Shown here in pieces: positions 25,304 to 33,419 of a stretch of 64,000 nucleotides of DNA. The notes beneath the pieces are model-generated. The model did not search any database and was not told the DNA's origin. It was given only the letters and a program-made list of their open reading frames with translations. How positions within the stretch are numbered: position 1 is the first letter of the stretch; each line of letters opens with the position of its first letter. Source of the DNA: Streptomyces sp. NBC_01317 (GTDB lineage Bacteria; Actinomycetota; Actinomycetes; Streptomycetales; Streptomycetaceae); assembly GCF_035961655.1 (NCBI RefSeq), contig NZ_CP108393.1, positions 2,773,501-2,837,500 on the forward strand, given 5' to 3'. Both the position numbers and the translations under genes were made by a program.

Positions 25304-25658
25304 GACAAGCATCATTCGGTACGGCTCCGAGGCTCCCCGCCCCCGCCCTCCGGGGCCGGGCCGGTGGACAGCCCAACGGTCGCCGGGGGCCGAGCCGTCG
25401 CCGGGCGGGGCGGCAGAGTGCACCGCTCACCCGGGTCCCGCACCGGGCCCGCCGACGGTCACGGCCGGACCCCGGTCGAGAGTCGCGGACGAAGTCGCGC
25501 GCCGAACCGCCTCCGGGGCGTGACCCGCACGTGGGCGCCGTCGCGGGGCGAACAACCCAACGCGTTGTAGGTGCCGGCTGTCGCGGGCCGAACCGCGCGA
25601 CGCGTGCGCGTACCGGCCGCCGCCGGCCGGACGGCGTTCCGCCGGCACGGCGCAGGCG
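25304..25658. other. Intergenic region with short degenerate repeats
   Basis: There are 355 bases between convergent genes. The motif GTCGCG(G/C)(G/A)(G/C)CGAA recurs at about 25482, 25494-25508, 25540-25554 and 25580-25594, spaced 12-46 bp. No open frame looks real and no strong terminator was seen. Confidence 0.45.
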
Positions 25659-26111
25659 TCAGTCGCCGGTCGAGTCGCGCGCCCCGGGGCCGATCCCCAG
25701 CGCCTCCGTCGTCGTCGGGTGGAGCAGCAGGACCAACCCCGCCACGGCCACCGCCGCCAGCACGATGCCGGCCGGGATTCCGGTGCCCGACGACTGGAGC
25801 AGGGTCCAGGCGACCGGCAGCGCCATGATCTGGATGATCAGCGCGGGGCCCCGGCTCCAGGAGCGCCGCAGCAGCAGGCCCCGGACCGCCAGCAGCGGGA
25901 GCAGGGCGAGGACGATCACGGTGAGGCCACCCGTCTCGGCCTGCCGGGGGCTGTCCGGCCGACCCAGCAACCCCATGACCAGCAGGTATCCGCCGGCCCC
26001 TAGCAGCGTGAGGGCTTCGAGCGCGCACAGCGCCGCCAGCGCGGTCAGGCGCGGGGGCCGCGGGCCGGACGCGGGCGGGGAGGTGGGGGCGCTCTCTTCG
26101 CTGCTGCTCAC
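25659..26111 (-). CDS. Small integral membrane protein
   Basis: A 150-residue protein with four predicted hydrophobic segments (about 22-48, 63-80, 90-108, 114-135) and short charged tails. The loop LLRRSWSRGPALIIQ separates the second and third. The GTG at 26111 was chosen because the first membrane segment follows at normal distance; the frame is open to 26255 but overlaps the start of the divergent kinase gene. The ribosome site is weak. It belongs to a hypothetical family found at this locus in Streptomyces; function unknown. Confidence 0.7.
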   Translation of the reverse strand: MSSSEESAPTSPPASGPRPPRLTALAALCALEALTLLGAGGYLLVMGLLGRPDSPRQAETGGLTVIVLALLPLLAVRGLLLRRSWSRGPALIIQIMALPVAWTLLQSSGTGIPAGIVLAAVAVAGLVLLLHPTTTEALGIGPGARDSTGD

Positions 26112-26245
26112 CCCAGCAGGGTAGCCGCCGCCTTTTCCCGTACGGCCGGCCAGGCCGCTTCCCGTAGCGCCGGGCAGGACGGGCCCCGGGCCCCCCGCCC
26201 GTCCCGAGGCGACCCGACCGCGCCCCGGCCGGTAATCTGCTGACC

Positions 26246-27214
26246 ATGCGCGCACTCCTCGTGGTCAATCCGGCAGCAACCACCACCAGTGCCCGCACCC
26301 GTGACGTACTGATCCACGCGCTCGCCAGCAAGATGAAGCTGGAGGCCGTGACGACGGAGTACCGGGGGCACGCCCGGGACCTGGGCCGGCGGGCGGCGGA
26401 GTCGGACGACATAGAACTGGTCGTCGCCCTCGGCGGCGACGGCACGGTCAACGAAGTCGTGAACGGGCTGCTCCACCACGGCCCCGACCCGGACCGGCTG
26501 CCGCGTCTCGCGGTCGTCCCCGGCGGCTCGACCAATGTGTTCGCCCGTGCGCTCGGACTGCCCAATGACGCGGTCGAGGCGACCGGCGCGATTCTGGACG
26601 CGCTGGCCCGGCAGAGCGAACGTACGGTCGGCTTGGGACTGGCGGCCGGGACTCCGGGCACGGAAGACGAATCGGTTCCGTCACGATGGTTCACTTTCTG
26701 TGCCGGATTCGGATTCGACGCCGGAGTGGTCGGAAGGGTCGAACAACAGAGGGAGCGCGGGAAAAGATCGACGCACGCCCTCTATGTGCGCCAGGTGGTA
26801 CGGCAATTGGTGGAGGAGCCCCACCGCCGGCACGGGACGATCACCCTGGACCGCCCCGGCGAAGACCCCGTGACGGACCTGGTCCTGTCCATAGTCTGCA
26901 ACACCGCCCCCTATTCCTACCTGGGCAATCGCCCGCTGTACGCGTCCCCGGGCGCCTCGTTCGACACCGCGCTGGACGTGCTCGGGCTGAACAGTCTGGG
27001 CCCCGCGGCGGTGGCGCGGTACGCGACCCAATTGCTCACTTCGTCCCCTGAAAAAGGCCCCCACGGGCGCCATGCCGTGTCGCTCCACGACCTGACGGAC
27101 TTCACCTTGCATTCCAAGGCGCGCCTGCCCTTCCAGATGGACGGCGACCACCTTGGACTGCGCACCAGTGTGACGTTCACAGGCGTTCGCCGTGCACTGC
27201 GTGTGATTGTGTGA
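26246..27214 (+). CDS. Diacylglycerol kinase-family lipid kinase
   Basis: A 322-residue DAGK_cat protein. The nucleotide-binding motif VVALGGDGTVNEVVNGL lies near residue 72 and the second conserved motif PGGSTNVFARALGLP near residue 92. The C-terminal half is the beta-rich DagK domain. It should phosphorylate diacylglycerol or a related lipid at the membrane surface, feeding phospholipid recycling. Sphingosine-kinase-like or other lipid substrates cannot be excluded. Single gene followed at once by a strong terminator, upstream of wblE. Confidence 0.9.
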   Translation: MRALLVVNPAATTTSARTRDVLIHALASKMKLEAVTTEYRGHARDLGRRAAESDDIELVVALGGDGTVNEVVNGLLHHGPDPDRLPRLAVVPGGSTNVFARALGLPNDAVEATGAILDALARQSERTVGLGLAAGTPGTEDESVPSRWFTFCAGFGFDAGVVGRVEQQRERGKRSTHALYVRQVVRQLVEEPHRRHGTITLDRPGEDPVTDLVLSIVCNTAPYSYLGNRPLYASPGASFDTALDVLGLNSLGPAAVARYATQLLTSSPEKGPHGRHAVSLHDLTDFTLHSKARLPFQMDGDHLGLRTSVTFTGVRRALRVIV

Positions 27215-27241
27215 GTGGAAGGACCCAAAGTCCTTCCACTC
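27213..27241 (+). terminator. Terminator of the diacylglycerol kinase gene
   Basis: A perfect 12-bp stem GAGTGGAAGGAC/GTCCTTCCACTC with loop CCAAA. The left arm begins in the stop codon itself. Confidence 0.8.
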
Positions 27242-27529
27242 GAACGTTTAGGCTGGCATCCACCCCATGGAAGTACGGCTGTGACGGAGTCGTCACCGAG
27301 GAATCAAAAAAAACTTTCCAGAAGGGGTTGTATCCGCCGCCGAGGTTTGCGAATCTCTACATGGCGATCGGGACGGCCCGCAACACCGGCCTCCCTGAGA
27401 ACCAGAACCCCTCCTCATTCAAGGACCACACCAGCTTGTCTGGCGGTCGGCCCTTCCCTTGTCGGGGGATTCGTGAAAGCGTTCACATTCACAAGCAACA
27501 TGTTTGTCACACCAAGAGAGGTAGCAGCC
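27242..27529 (+). promoter_or_regulatory. wblE promoter and leader
   Basis: A 288-bp gene-free leader that is clearly AT-richer than its surroundings, including a run of eight or more A at about 27306-27313. GAGAGG (27517-27522) is the ribosome site. A GGAAT box at 27300-27304 is followed by GTT only after 22 bp, too far for a sigma-R promoter. No promoter can be called firmly. Confidence 0.45.
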
Positions 27530-27787
27530 ATGGACTGGCGTCACAACGCCGTTTGCCGCGAGGAAGACCCCGAGCTCTTCTTCCCCATCGGCAACACCGG
27601 TCCTGCGCTGCTGCAGATCGAGGAAGCCAAGGCCGTCTGCCGTCGCTGCCCCGTCATGGAGCAGTGCTTGCAGTGGGCGCTCGAGTCCGGCCAGGACTCG
27701 GGTGTCTGGGGTGGCCTCAGCGAGGACGAGCGCCGCGCAATGAAGCGCCGCGCCGCTCGCAACCGGGCGCGTAACGCGACCGCCTGA
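27530..27787 (+). CDS. wblE: WhiB-like iron-sulfur regulator WblE
   Basis: An 85-residue Wbl protein. Four cysteines (AVCREEDPE, then CRRC and EQC) bind a 4Fe-4S cluster that senses NO or O2. The GVWGGLSEDERR turn and the basic tail KRRAARNRARN are the conserved sigma-factor/DNA-contact part. Length and sequence match WblE, the Streptomyces counterpart of mycobacterial WhiB1. The ATG was chosen over the longer frame because MDWRHNAVC is the family start and has a good ribosome site. It neighbours the PdtaS-like kinase gene, a pairing also seen in Mycobacterium. Confidence 0.95.
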   Translation: MDWRHNAVCREEDPELFFPIGNTGPALLQIEEAKAVCRRCPVMEQCLQWALESGQDSGVWGGLSEDERRAMKRRAARNRARNATA

Positions 27788-27901
27788 ACCACCCCGCAAC
27801 GAGCCCCGGCCAGGCGGAGCGCACAGAGAGTGCGCACGGCCCCGCCCCCGAAACGCAGCGCGCAGTACCCCCCGATGCGCATCGCAATGTGAGCTTCGAA
27901 C

Positions 27902-27935
27902 CGAGCCCCGGACCGTCACCACGGTCCGGGGCTCG
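27902..27935. terminator. Bidirectional terminator between wblE and the histidine kinase gene
   Basis: A perfect 15-bp stem CGAGCCCCGGACCGT/ACGGTCCGGGGCTCG with loop CACC, in a convergent intergenic region. Confidence 0.8.
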
Positions 27936-27981
27936 ATGCTTGTGGTGAGGCGAACCGGGTCGAACAGCCTCACCCTTACGG

Positions 27982-29478
27982 CTACTTCTGCGGCTCCACC
28001 GGTATGTCGAGCACCACGCGCGTACCGCCCCCGGGGTTGGGCACCATGTCGAAGCTGCCGCCCAACTCCCCCTCCACCAGGGTCCGTACGATCTGGAGTC
28101 CCAGATTTCCGGTCCGCTGGGGGTCGAACCCCTCGGGCAGTCCGACCCCGTCGTCCTGAACGGTGATGAGCAACCGGGCGTCGGAGCGCACCCCTTCGCC
28201 GCGTTTCGCCGCCGGCTGTTCGCCGCTGCGGACCGCCGAGACCTCGACCCGGCCCTGTTCACCCGGCGCGAAGGCGTGTTCCAGCGCGTTCTGGAGGATT
28301 TCGGCGAGGACCATCGAGAGCGGGGTGGCGACCTCGGCGTCCAGAATCCCGAAGCGTCCGGTACGCCGGCAGGCGACCACCCCGGGGGAGATCTCCGCCA
28401 CCATCGCGAGGACCCGGTCGGCGATCTCGTCGAACTCGACCCGCTCGTCCAGATTCTGGGACAGCGTCTCATGCACGATCGCGATCGAACCGACGCGCCG
28501 TACGGCCTCGTTGAGGGCCTCCCGGCCCTGCGGTGAGTCCATCCTCCTGGCCTGGAGCCTGAGCAGCGCGGCGACCGTCTGGAGGTTGTTCTTGACCCGG
28601 TGGTGGATCTCCCTGATCGTGGCGTCCTTCGTGATCAACTCCCGCTCGCGGCGGCGCAGTTCCGTCACGTCACGGCAGAGGACCAGCGAACCGATCCGGA
28701 CGCCCTTGGGCTTGAGCGGGATGGCGCGCAACTGGATGACCCCGCCGCTGCCCTCCACCTCGGTCTCCCGGGGGGCGTAACCGCTGGCGAGTTTGACCAT
28801 GGCCTCGTCCACCGGGCCCCGGGCGGGCGCCAGTTCGTCGGTCGTCCGTCCGAGGTGATGTCCCACCAGGTCGGACGCCAGTCCCAACCGGTGATACGCC
28901 GAGAGGGCGTTGGGGCTCGCGTACTGGACGACCCCGTCGGCGTCGAGCCGGATGAGTCCGTCGCCGACGCGCGGCGAGGCGTCCATGTCGACCTGCTGCC
29001 CGGGGAACGGGAAGGAGCCCGCCGCGATCATCTGGGCGAGGTCGGAGGCGGACTGGAGGTAGGTCAGCTCCAGCCGGCTGGGCGTGCGGACCGTGAGCAG
29101 GTTGGTGTTGCGGGCGATGACGCCGAGGACACGGCCCTCCCGGCGTACGGGGATGGACTCGACCCGTACGGGCACCTCCTCGCGCCACTCCGGGTCGCCC
29201 TCGCGGACGATCCGCCCCTCGTCCAGGGCGGCGTCCAGCAGTGGTCTGCGGCCCCGGGGGACGAGATGGCCGACCATGTCGTCCTGGTAGGACGTGGGGC
29301 CGGTGTTGGGGCGCATCTGGGCCACGGAGACATAGCGCGTACCGTCCCGGGTAGGGACCCACAGCACGAGGTCGGCGAAGGACAGGTCGGAGAGCAGCTG
29401 CCACTCCGAGACCAGCAGGTGGAGCCATTCGAGGTCGGATTCGCTCAGGGCGGTGTGCTGGCGGACGAGGTCGTTCAT
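27982..29478 (-). CDS. PdtaS-like cytosolic sensor histidine kinase (HisKA_2 family)
   Basis: A 498-residue kinase with no membrane segment. The N-terminal GAF-like domain covers about 10-150, a PAS domain 170-280, and the HisKA_2 dimerisation domain has the phospho-acceptor in REIHHRVKNNLQTVAALLRL (about 305-325). A HATPase_c domain ends the protein, with ILQNALEHAF (N box), DDGVGLPEGF (G1) and GLQIVRTLVEGELGG (G2). This layout and its place beside wblE match PdtaS of Mycobacterium (next to whiB1), which works with an RNA-binding ANTAR response regulator. No cognate regulator is encoded here. The ATG lacks a clear ribosome site; GTG 29487 is an option. Confidence 0.88.
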   Translation of the reverse strand: MNDLVRQHTALSESDLEWLHLLVSEWQLLSDLSFADLVLWVPTRDGTRYVSVAQMRPNTGPTSYQDDMVGHLVPRGRRPLLDAALDEGRIVREGDPEWREEVPVRVESIPVRREGRVLGVIARNTNLLTVRTPSRLELTYLQSASDLAQMIAAGSFPFPGQQVDMDASPRVGDGLIRLDADGVVQYASPNALSAYHRLGLASDLVGHHLGRTTDELAPARGPVDEAMVKLASGYAPRETEVEGSGGVIQLRAIPLKPKGVRIGSLVLCRDVTELRRRERELITKDATIREIHHRVKNNLQTVAALLRLQARRMDSPQGREALNEAVRRVGSIAIVHETLSQNLDERVEFDEIADRVLAMVAEISPGVVACRRTGRFGILDAEVATPLSMVLAEILQNALEHAFAPGEQGRVEVSAVRSGEQPAAKRGEGVRSDARLLITVQDDGVGLPEGFDPQRTGNLGLQIVRTLVEGELGGSFDMVPNPGGGTRVVLDIPVEPQK

Positions 29479-29949
29479 GGAGGGCACACAGGGGAGCGTA
29501 CCCGCGGCAGGAACCGGGACGAACCGCGATCGGGCCCGCCGCGAGGGCCATGGACCGACCACGGGCCCGCTCCCTCCGGGGCCGCCAAGGGCCGGAAATC
29601 GCCTGCCCGAATGGATGGACAGGGCGGAATGGTCTAGTCCACAATGATTCGGTAAAGAGCTTCCGCGCTCCCCGCACAGGAGCGCGGAACGAGGTACCGG
29701 CGCTCTCTGCCCTGACTGCGCCGAGGCCTCCCCCACGGCCGTGCGGGACCGCACACCTGCCGGCCGAAGTAACTCCGGGCTGCGGTGCCGGACGGGTTGA
29801 GGGTCCCGTCGCGGCGCCGCGGCCCGCGGGTGTTCCGGGCCCCGGGGGGCGCCCGCTCCGGCCCCGCGCCCCGGCGCGTCTCCGTCATCCGCGCCCGGCG
29901 CGCGCGCCCGCCCGTACTGCCCCCTGGACGCGTCCGGCCCCTCTGCTAG
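29479..29949. promoter_or_regulatory. Divergent intergenic region with an isolated strong hairpin
   Basis: There are 471 bases between the kinase and nagB starts. A perfect 11-bp hairpin TTCCGCGCTCC/GGAGCGCGGAA with loop CCGCACA lies at 29661-29689, away from any gene end. It may end an unannotated transcript or mark a small RNA. No credible coding region was found; an 84-codon minus-strand frame at 29634-29888 has poor composition and no ribosome site. Confidence 0.45.
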
Positions 29950-29965
29950 ATTGGTCTATACCACA
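29950..29965. promoter_or_regulatory. DasR operator (dre) upstream of nagB
   Basis: ATTGGTCTATACCACA matches the DasR-responsive element consensus A(C/G)TGGTCTAGACCA(C/G)T in its whole TGGTCTA-ACCA core, with one change in the centre. It lies 34 bp before the nagB start and so probably overlaps the promoter. DasR repression is lifted by glucosamine-6-phosphate, the NagB substrate. Confidence 0.85.
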
Positions 29966-29998
29966 AAAAGCCCCTTCCTCAGATCGGCAGGCCCCAGC

Positions 29999-30781
29999 GT
30001 GGAAGTTGTCATCGTCCAGGACGCCACGGCAGGCGGCGAACTCATCGCGGACACCATCGCCGCGCTGCTGCGCCGCAAGCGCGACGCCCTCATGGGTGTG
30101 GCCACGGGATCGACCCCGCTGCCCATCTACCGGGCGCTGTCGGCCCTGGTCGGGTCCGGAGCGGTGGACGCCTCGGGCGCCAGGATCGCGCAGCTCGACG
30201 AGTACGTGGGGCTGCCGCAGGGCCACCCGGAGTCGTACCGCTCGGTCGTCCTGCGCGAGGTCGTGGCGCCGCTGGGCCTGTCCGAGGAGTCCTTCCTGGG
30301 CCCCGACGGCAGCGCCGAGGACGTCGTGGCGGCCTGTGACGCGTACGACCGCGCGCTCGCCGAGGCCGGCGGGGTGGACCTCCAACTGCTCGGCATCGGC
30401 ACGGACGGGCACATAGGCTTCAACGAGCCGTGCTCCTCGCTCGCCTCGCGCACCCGCATCAAGACGCTGACCCGGCAGACCCGCGAGGACAACGCGCGCT
30501 TCTTCGACAGCATCGACGACGTCCCGCACCACGTGATCACCCAGGGCATCGGGACGATCCTGGAGGCGCGCCACCTGATCCTGCTCGCCACCGGCGAGGG
30601 CAAGGCGGAGGCCGTGGCCCAGACGGTCGAGGGTCCGGTCGCCGCGCTGGTGCCCGCCTCCGCGCTGCAACTGCACCCGCACGCCACGGTGGTCGTGGAC
30701 GAGGCCGCCGCCTCGAAGCTCAAGCTCGCGGACTACTTCCGGGACACGTACGCCGCCAAACCGGACTGGCAGGGGCTGTAA
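29999..30781 (+). CDS. nagB: Glucosamine-6-phosphate deaminase
   Basis: A 260-residue cytoplasmic enzyme converting glucosamine-6-phosphate to fructose-6-phosphate and ammonia, the last step of GlcNAc catabolism. GVATGSTPLPIYRAL binds phosphate, QLDEYVGLPQGHPESY carries the catalytic Asp, and GIGTDGHIGFNEPCSS holds the Asp/His pair for ring opening. The GTG at 29999 is used; the frame begins earlier inside the dre site. By consuming glucosamine-6-phosphate it controls the effector level of DasR, encoded 5 kb away. Confidence 0.96.
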   Translation: MEVVIVQDATAGGELIADTIAALLRRKRDALMGVATGSTPLPIYRALSALVGSGAVDASGARIAQLDEYVGLPQGHPESYRSVVLREVVAPLGLSEESFLGPDGSAEDVVAACDAYDRALAEAGGVDLQLLGIGTDGHIGFNEPCSSLASRTRIKTLTRQTREDNARFFDSIDDVPHHVITQGIGTILEARHLILLATGEGKAEAVAQTVEGPVAALVPASALQLHPHATVVVDEAAASKLKLADYFRDTYAAKPDWQGL

Positions 30782-30811
30782 GCGCGACTGCGCCTTCTCC
30801 GGACGTACGAA

Positions 30812-30854
30812 GACGAGTGCCGGACCACCCACGAGGGGTGGTCCGGCACTCGTC
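30812..30854. terminator. Strong bidirectional terminator
   Basis: A perfect 19-bp stem GACGAGTGCCGGACCACCC/GGGTGGTCCGGCACTCGTC with loop ACGAG, between the convergent nagB and GH3 genes. ATTT follows on the plus strand. Confidence 0.88.
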
Positions 30855-30900
30855 ATTTCCGTCCCGGCCAGGACAAGGGCACCGGCCGGGACTCAGCTCC

Positions 30901-32520
30901 TCAGACGCGGCCCGCGATGACCTCGGCCGCCGCCGTGCCGCACACCCGCGCCGCGCCGTGCGTGGCGATGTGCAGCGCGCCCCTGGGCTCCGCCTCGTTC
31001 ACGCCCATCTCGACCACGATCGTCGTCGGGCGTGCGGCGAGGAGCCCGTCCAGGGCGTCCGCCATCCACGCGTGCCGGTGCAGGTCCCGTACGACGGCGA
31101 CGATCGTGCGGTCACCGGCGGCGGCGAGCACCTTCCCGGCCAGCGCGGCGGTGTCCGTACCGTCGATCCCGGCGCTGGTGTACGCGCCCGTCTCGGTGCC
31201 GGGCAGCAGCCGCTCCAGCTCCGGGGCGACGCCCCACGGGGTCTCGTCACCGACGGCGATGTTCGCGAGGGGGGTGAAGGCCGCGACGTACGGCGCCTCG
31301 TCGAGCGGCTTGCCCGTACCGGTGACCCGCACCGCGCGCCGCGCGGCGACCAGTCCGATCGGAGCGTCGTCGGCAGCGGCGGTCCTGCTCACAGAAGCAC
31401 TCACAGAATCGCCCGCAGAACCGCTCGCGGGCCCGCTCAGGGTCACGCTTGTGGTGCCGGGCGCGGTCCCCTCCTGTGAATCCGCGCCCGGCTCCGCAGC
31501 CCCCCTGGCCCGGACCGTCCAGTCGGCGAGCGCGCGCACCCGCGCGGCCGCGTCGGCCAGACGCTCCTCGGGCAGTTCGCCGTCCCGTACCGCCGCCACC
31601 AGCGCGTCGCGCAGCCGCAGTACGGTTCCCTCGTCGGACGGGCCGCCGCCGACGCAGATCGCGTCGGCGCCCGCCGCGATCGCGAGGGCGGTGCCGCGCT
31701 CGATCCCGTACGTGGCGACGATGGCTTCCATGTCCATGCCGTCGGTGACGATGAGGCCGTCGAAGCCCAGTTCCTCACGGAGGAGACCGAGCAGGATCTG
31801 CGGGCTCAGCGTCGCCGGGCGGTTCGGGTCGAGCGCGGGAAGCAGGATATGCGCGCTCATCACCGCTTTGGAACCCGCCGCGACGGCCGCCCGGAAAGGC
31901 AGCAGGTCACGGGCGTGCAGCGTGTCCAGGTCCACGTCGATGCGGGGCATCGCGTGGTGCGAGTCCACGGCGGTGTCGCCGTGCCCGGGGAAGTGCTTGG
32001 CGCAGGCGGCGACGCCGGCGCTCTGGAGACCGTCCACGTACGCGGCGGTGTGCCGGGCCACCAGGTCGGGATCGGCGCCGAAGGACCGTACCCCGATGAC
32101 CGGGTTGTTCCGGTTCGAGTTGACGTCGGCGGAGGGCGCCCAGTTGAAGTTCACCCCGCACGCGGCGAGCCGGCGGCCCAGCTCCCGGGCGACGGAGCGG
32201 GTGAGGTCGAGGTCGTCGACCGTACCCAGCGCGTAGTTGCCGGGGAAGGACGAGCCGTGCCTGACCTCCAGGCGGGTGACGTCACCGCCCTCCTCGTCGA
32301 TGGCGACGAGGAGGTCGTCGCGCTCGGCCCGCAGCTGGGCGGTGAGCGCGGAGATCTGCTCCGGTGTGCGGATGTTGCGGCCGAAGAGGGCGACGGAGGA
32401 CAGGCCTTCGCCGATCCGCCGCAGGACCCAGTCCGGGGCCGTGGCCCCGGCGAATCCCGGCTGGAGAACGGCGAGGGCGTCGCGGGTGAGGGTGTCCGTA
32501 CCGGTCAGGAGTGTGGTCAT
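30901..32520 (-). CDS. Glycoside hydrolase family 3 beta-N-acetylhexosaminidase
   Basis: A 539-residue GH3 protein without signal peptide, so intracellular. The NagZ-type loop KHFPGHGDTAVDSHHAMP (about residues 173-190) supplies the His/Asp acid-base pair, and LIVTDGMDMEAI holds the catalytic nucleophile Asp. NFNWAPSADVN binds substrate. The C-terminal 190 residues form a second alpha/beta domain joined by a Ser/Ala-rich linker. It is last of the dasA-B-C operon (8 bp after dasC) and should split imported N,N'-diacetylchitobiose into GlcNAc. It may correspond to dasD of S. coelicolor; that name is from memory and not used here. Confidence 0.9.
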   Translation of the reverse strand: MTTLLTGTDTLTRDALAVLQPGFAGATAPDWVLRRIGEGLSSVALFGRNIRTPEQISALTAQLRAERDDLLVAIDEEGGDVTRLEVRHGSSFPGNYALGTVDDLDLTRSVARELGRRLAACGVNFNWAPSADVNSNRNNPVIGVRSFGADPDLVARHTAAYVDGLQSAGVAACAKHFPGHGDTAVDSHHAMPRIDVDLDTLHARDLLPFRAAVAAGSKAVMSAHILLPALDPNRPATLSPQILLGLLREELGFDGLIVTDGMDMEAIVATYGIERGTALAIAAGADAICVGGGPSDEGTVLRLRDALVAAVRDGELPEERLADAAARVRALADWTVRARGAAEPGADSQEGTAPGTTSVTLSGPASGSAGDSVSASVSRTAAADDAPIGLVAARRAVRVTGTGKPLDEAPYVAAFTPLANIAVGDETPWGVAPELERLLPGTETGAYTSAGIDGTDTAALAGKVLAAAGDRTIVAVVRDLHRHAWMADALDGLLAARPTTIVVEMGVNEAEPRGALHIATHGAARVCGTAAAEVIAGRV

Positions 32521-32528
32521 GGGTGGTG

Positions 32529-33419
32529 TTATCCCTTCACCGCGCCGGCCGTCAGACCGCCGACGGCGCGGCGCTGGAGGAAGGCGAAGACGAGGAGCAC
32601 GGGGAGGGCGAAGAGCGTGGACGCGGCCATGGTCGCACCCCAGTCGCTGCCGAAGGCGGTCTGGAACTGGGTCAGCCAGAGCGGCAGCGTCTGCGACTCC
32701 TTCTCCTTGTTCAGGATCAGGACCATCGCGAACTCGTTCCAGGCGGTGATGAAGCCGAAGAGCGAGGTCGACATCAGGCCGGGGGCCAGCAGGGGGAAGA
32801 TCACCTTCATGAACGCCTGGCCGCGGTTGCAGCCGTCGATCAGGGCGGCCTCCTCCAGCTCGACCGGGACGGCGGCGATGAAGCCGCGCAGGGTCCAGAT
32901 GGTGAAGGGCAGCACCATGACGAAGTAGATCGCCGTCAGGGTGCCGAGGCTGTTGAGGTAGTCGCCGTCACGGGCGATCATGTAGACCACGATGACCATG
33001 ACTTCCCACGGTGCCATCTGGGCCATCATGACGCCGAGCACCAGGCCCTTGCGGCCGCGGAATTTCATCCGTGCGATGGCGAAGGCGGCGGCCAGGGCGA
33101 CGACCAGCGAGATGAGCACCGCGCCGATCGTGACGATCAGGCTGTTCGTGACGTACGTCCAGAACAGGTCGACGCCGGTCGCCTTGGTGTAGTTCTCGAA
33201 GGTCGGGGTGAAGACGAAGACCGGGTCCTTGGTGAGGATCTGGCTCTGCGGCTTCAGCGAGGACGCGAACATCCAGTAGACCGGGAAGATCAGCACCAGG
33301 GCGATGAGGAGCGCGCCCACGTTCTTGGCGATCGCGCCGGGCCGCAGGGGCTTCTTGTTGCGGACCGCGGGGGCCGCGGCGGCCTCGCCGGCGGGCGGCT
33401 TCGTGAGAGTGGTGCTCAC
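32529..33419 (-). CDS. dasC: Chitobiose ABC transporter permease DasC
   Basis: A 296-residue MalG-type permease with six membrane segments. The EAA loop VPVELEEAALIDGCNRGQAF contacts the ATPase. The GTG start overlaps the dasB stop (GTGA) with GGAGGAG upstream, so translation is coupled. With DasA and DasB it imports N,N'-diacetylchitobiose. No ATPase is encoded here; in S. coelicolor the shared ATPase MsiK serves this transporter from elsewhere in the chromosome. Confidence 0.93.
   Translation of the reverse strand: MSTTLTKPPAGEAAAAPAVRNKKPLRPGAIAKNVGALLIALVLIFPVYWMFASSLKPQSQILTKDPVFVFTPTFENYTKATGVDLFWTYVTNSLIVTIGAVLISLVVALAAAFAIARMKFRGRKGLVLGVMMAQMAPWEVMVIVVYMIARDGDYLNSLGTLTAIYFVMVLPFTIWTLRGFIAAVPVELEEAALIDGCNRGQAFMKVIFPLLAPGLMSTSLFGFITAWNEFAMVLILNKEKESQTLPLWLTQFQTAFGSDWGATMAASTLFALPVLLVFAFLQRRAVGGLTAGAVKG

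Noticed and set aside
27300..27329. sigma-R-type promoter before wblE
   Set aside because: GGAAT and GTT are 22 bp apart; sigma-R needs 18-19.
29634..29888. 84-codon minus-strand frame between the kinase and nagB
   Set aside because: Arg/Pro/Gly-dominated shadow composition, no ribosome site, and it spans an 11-bp hairpin.
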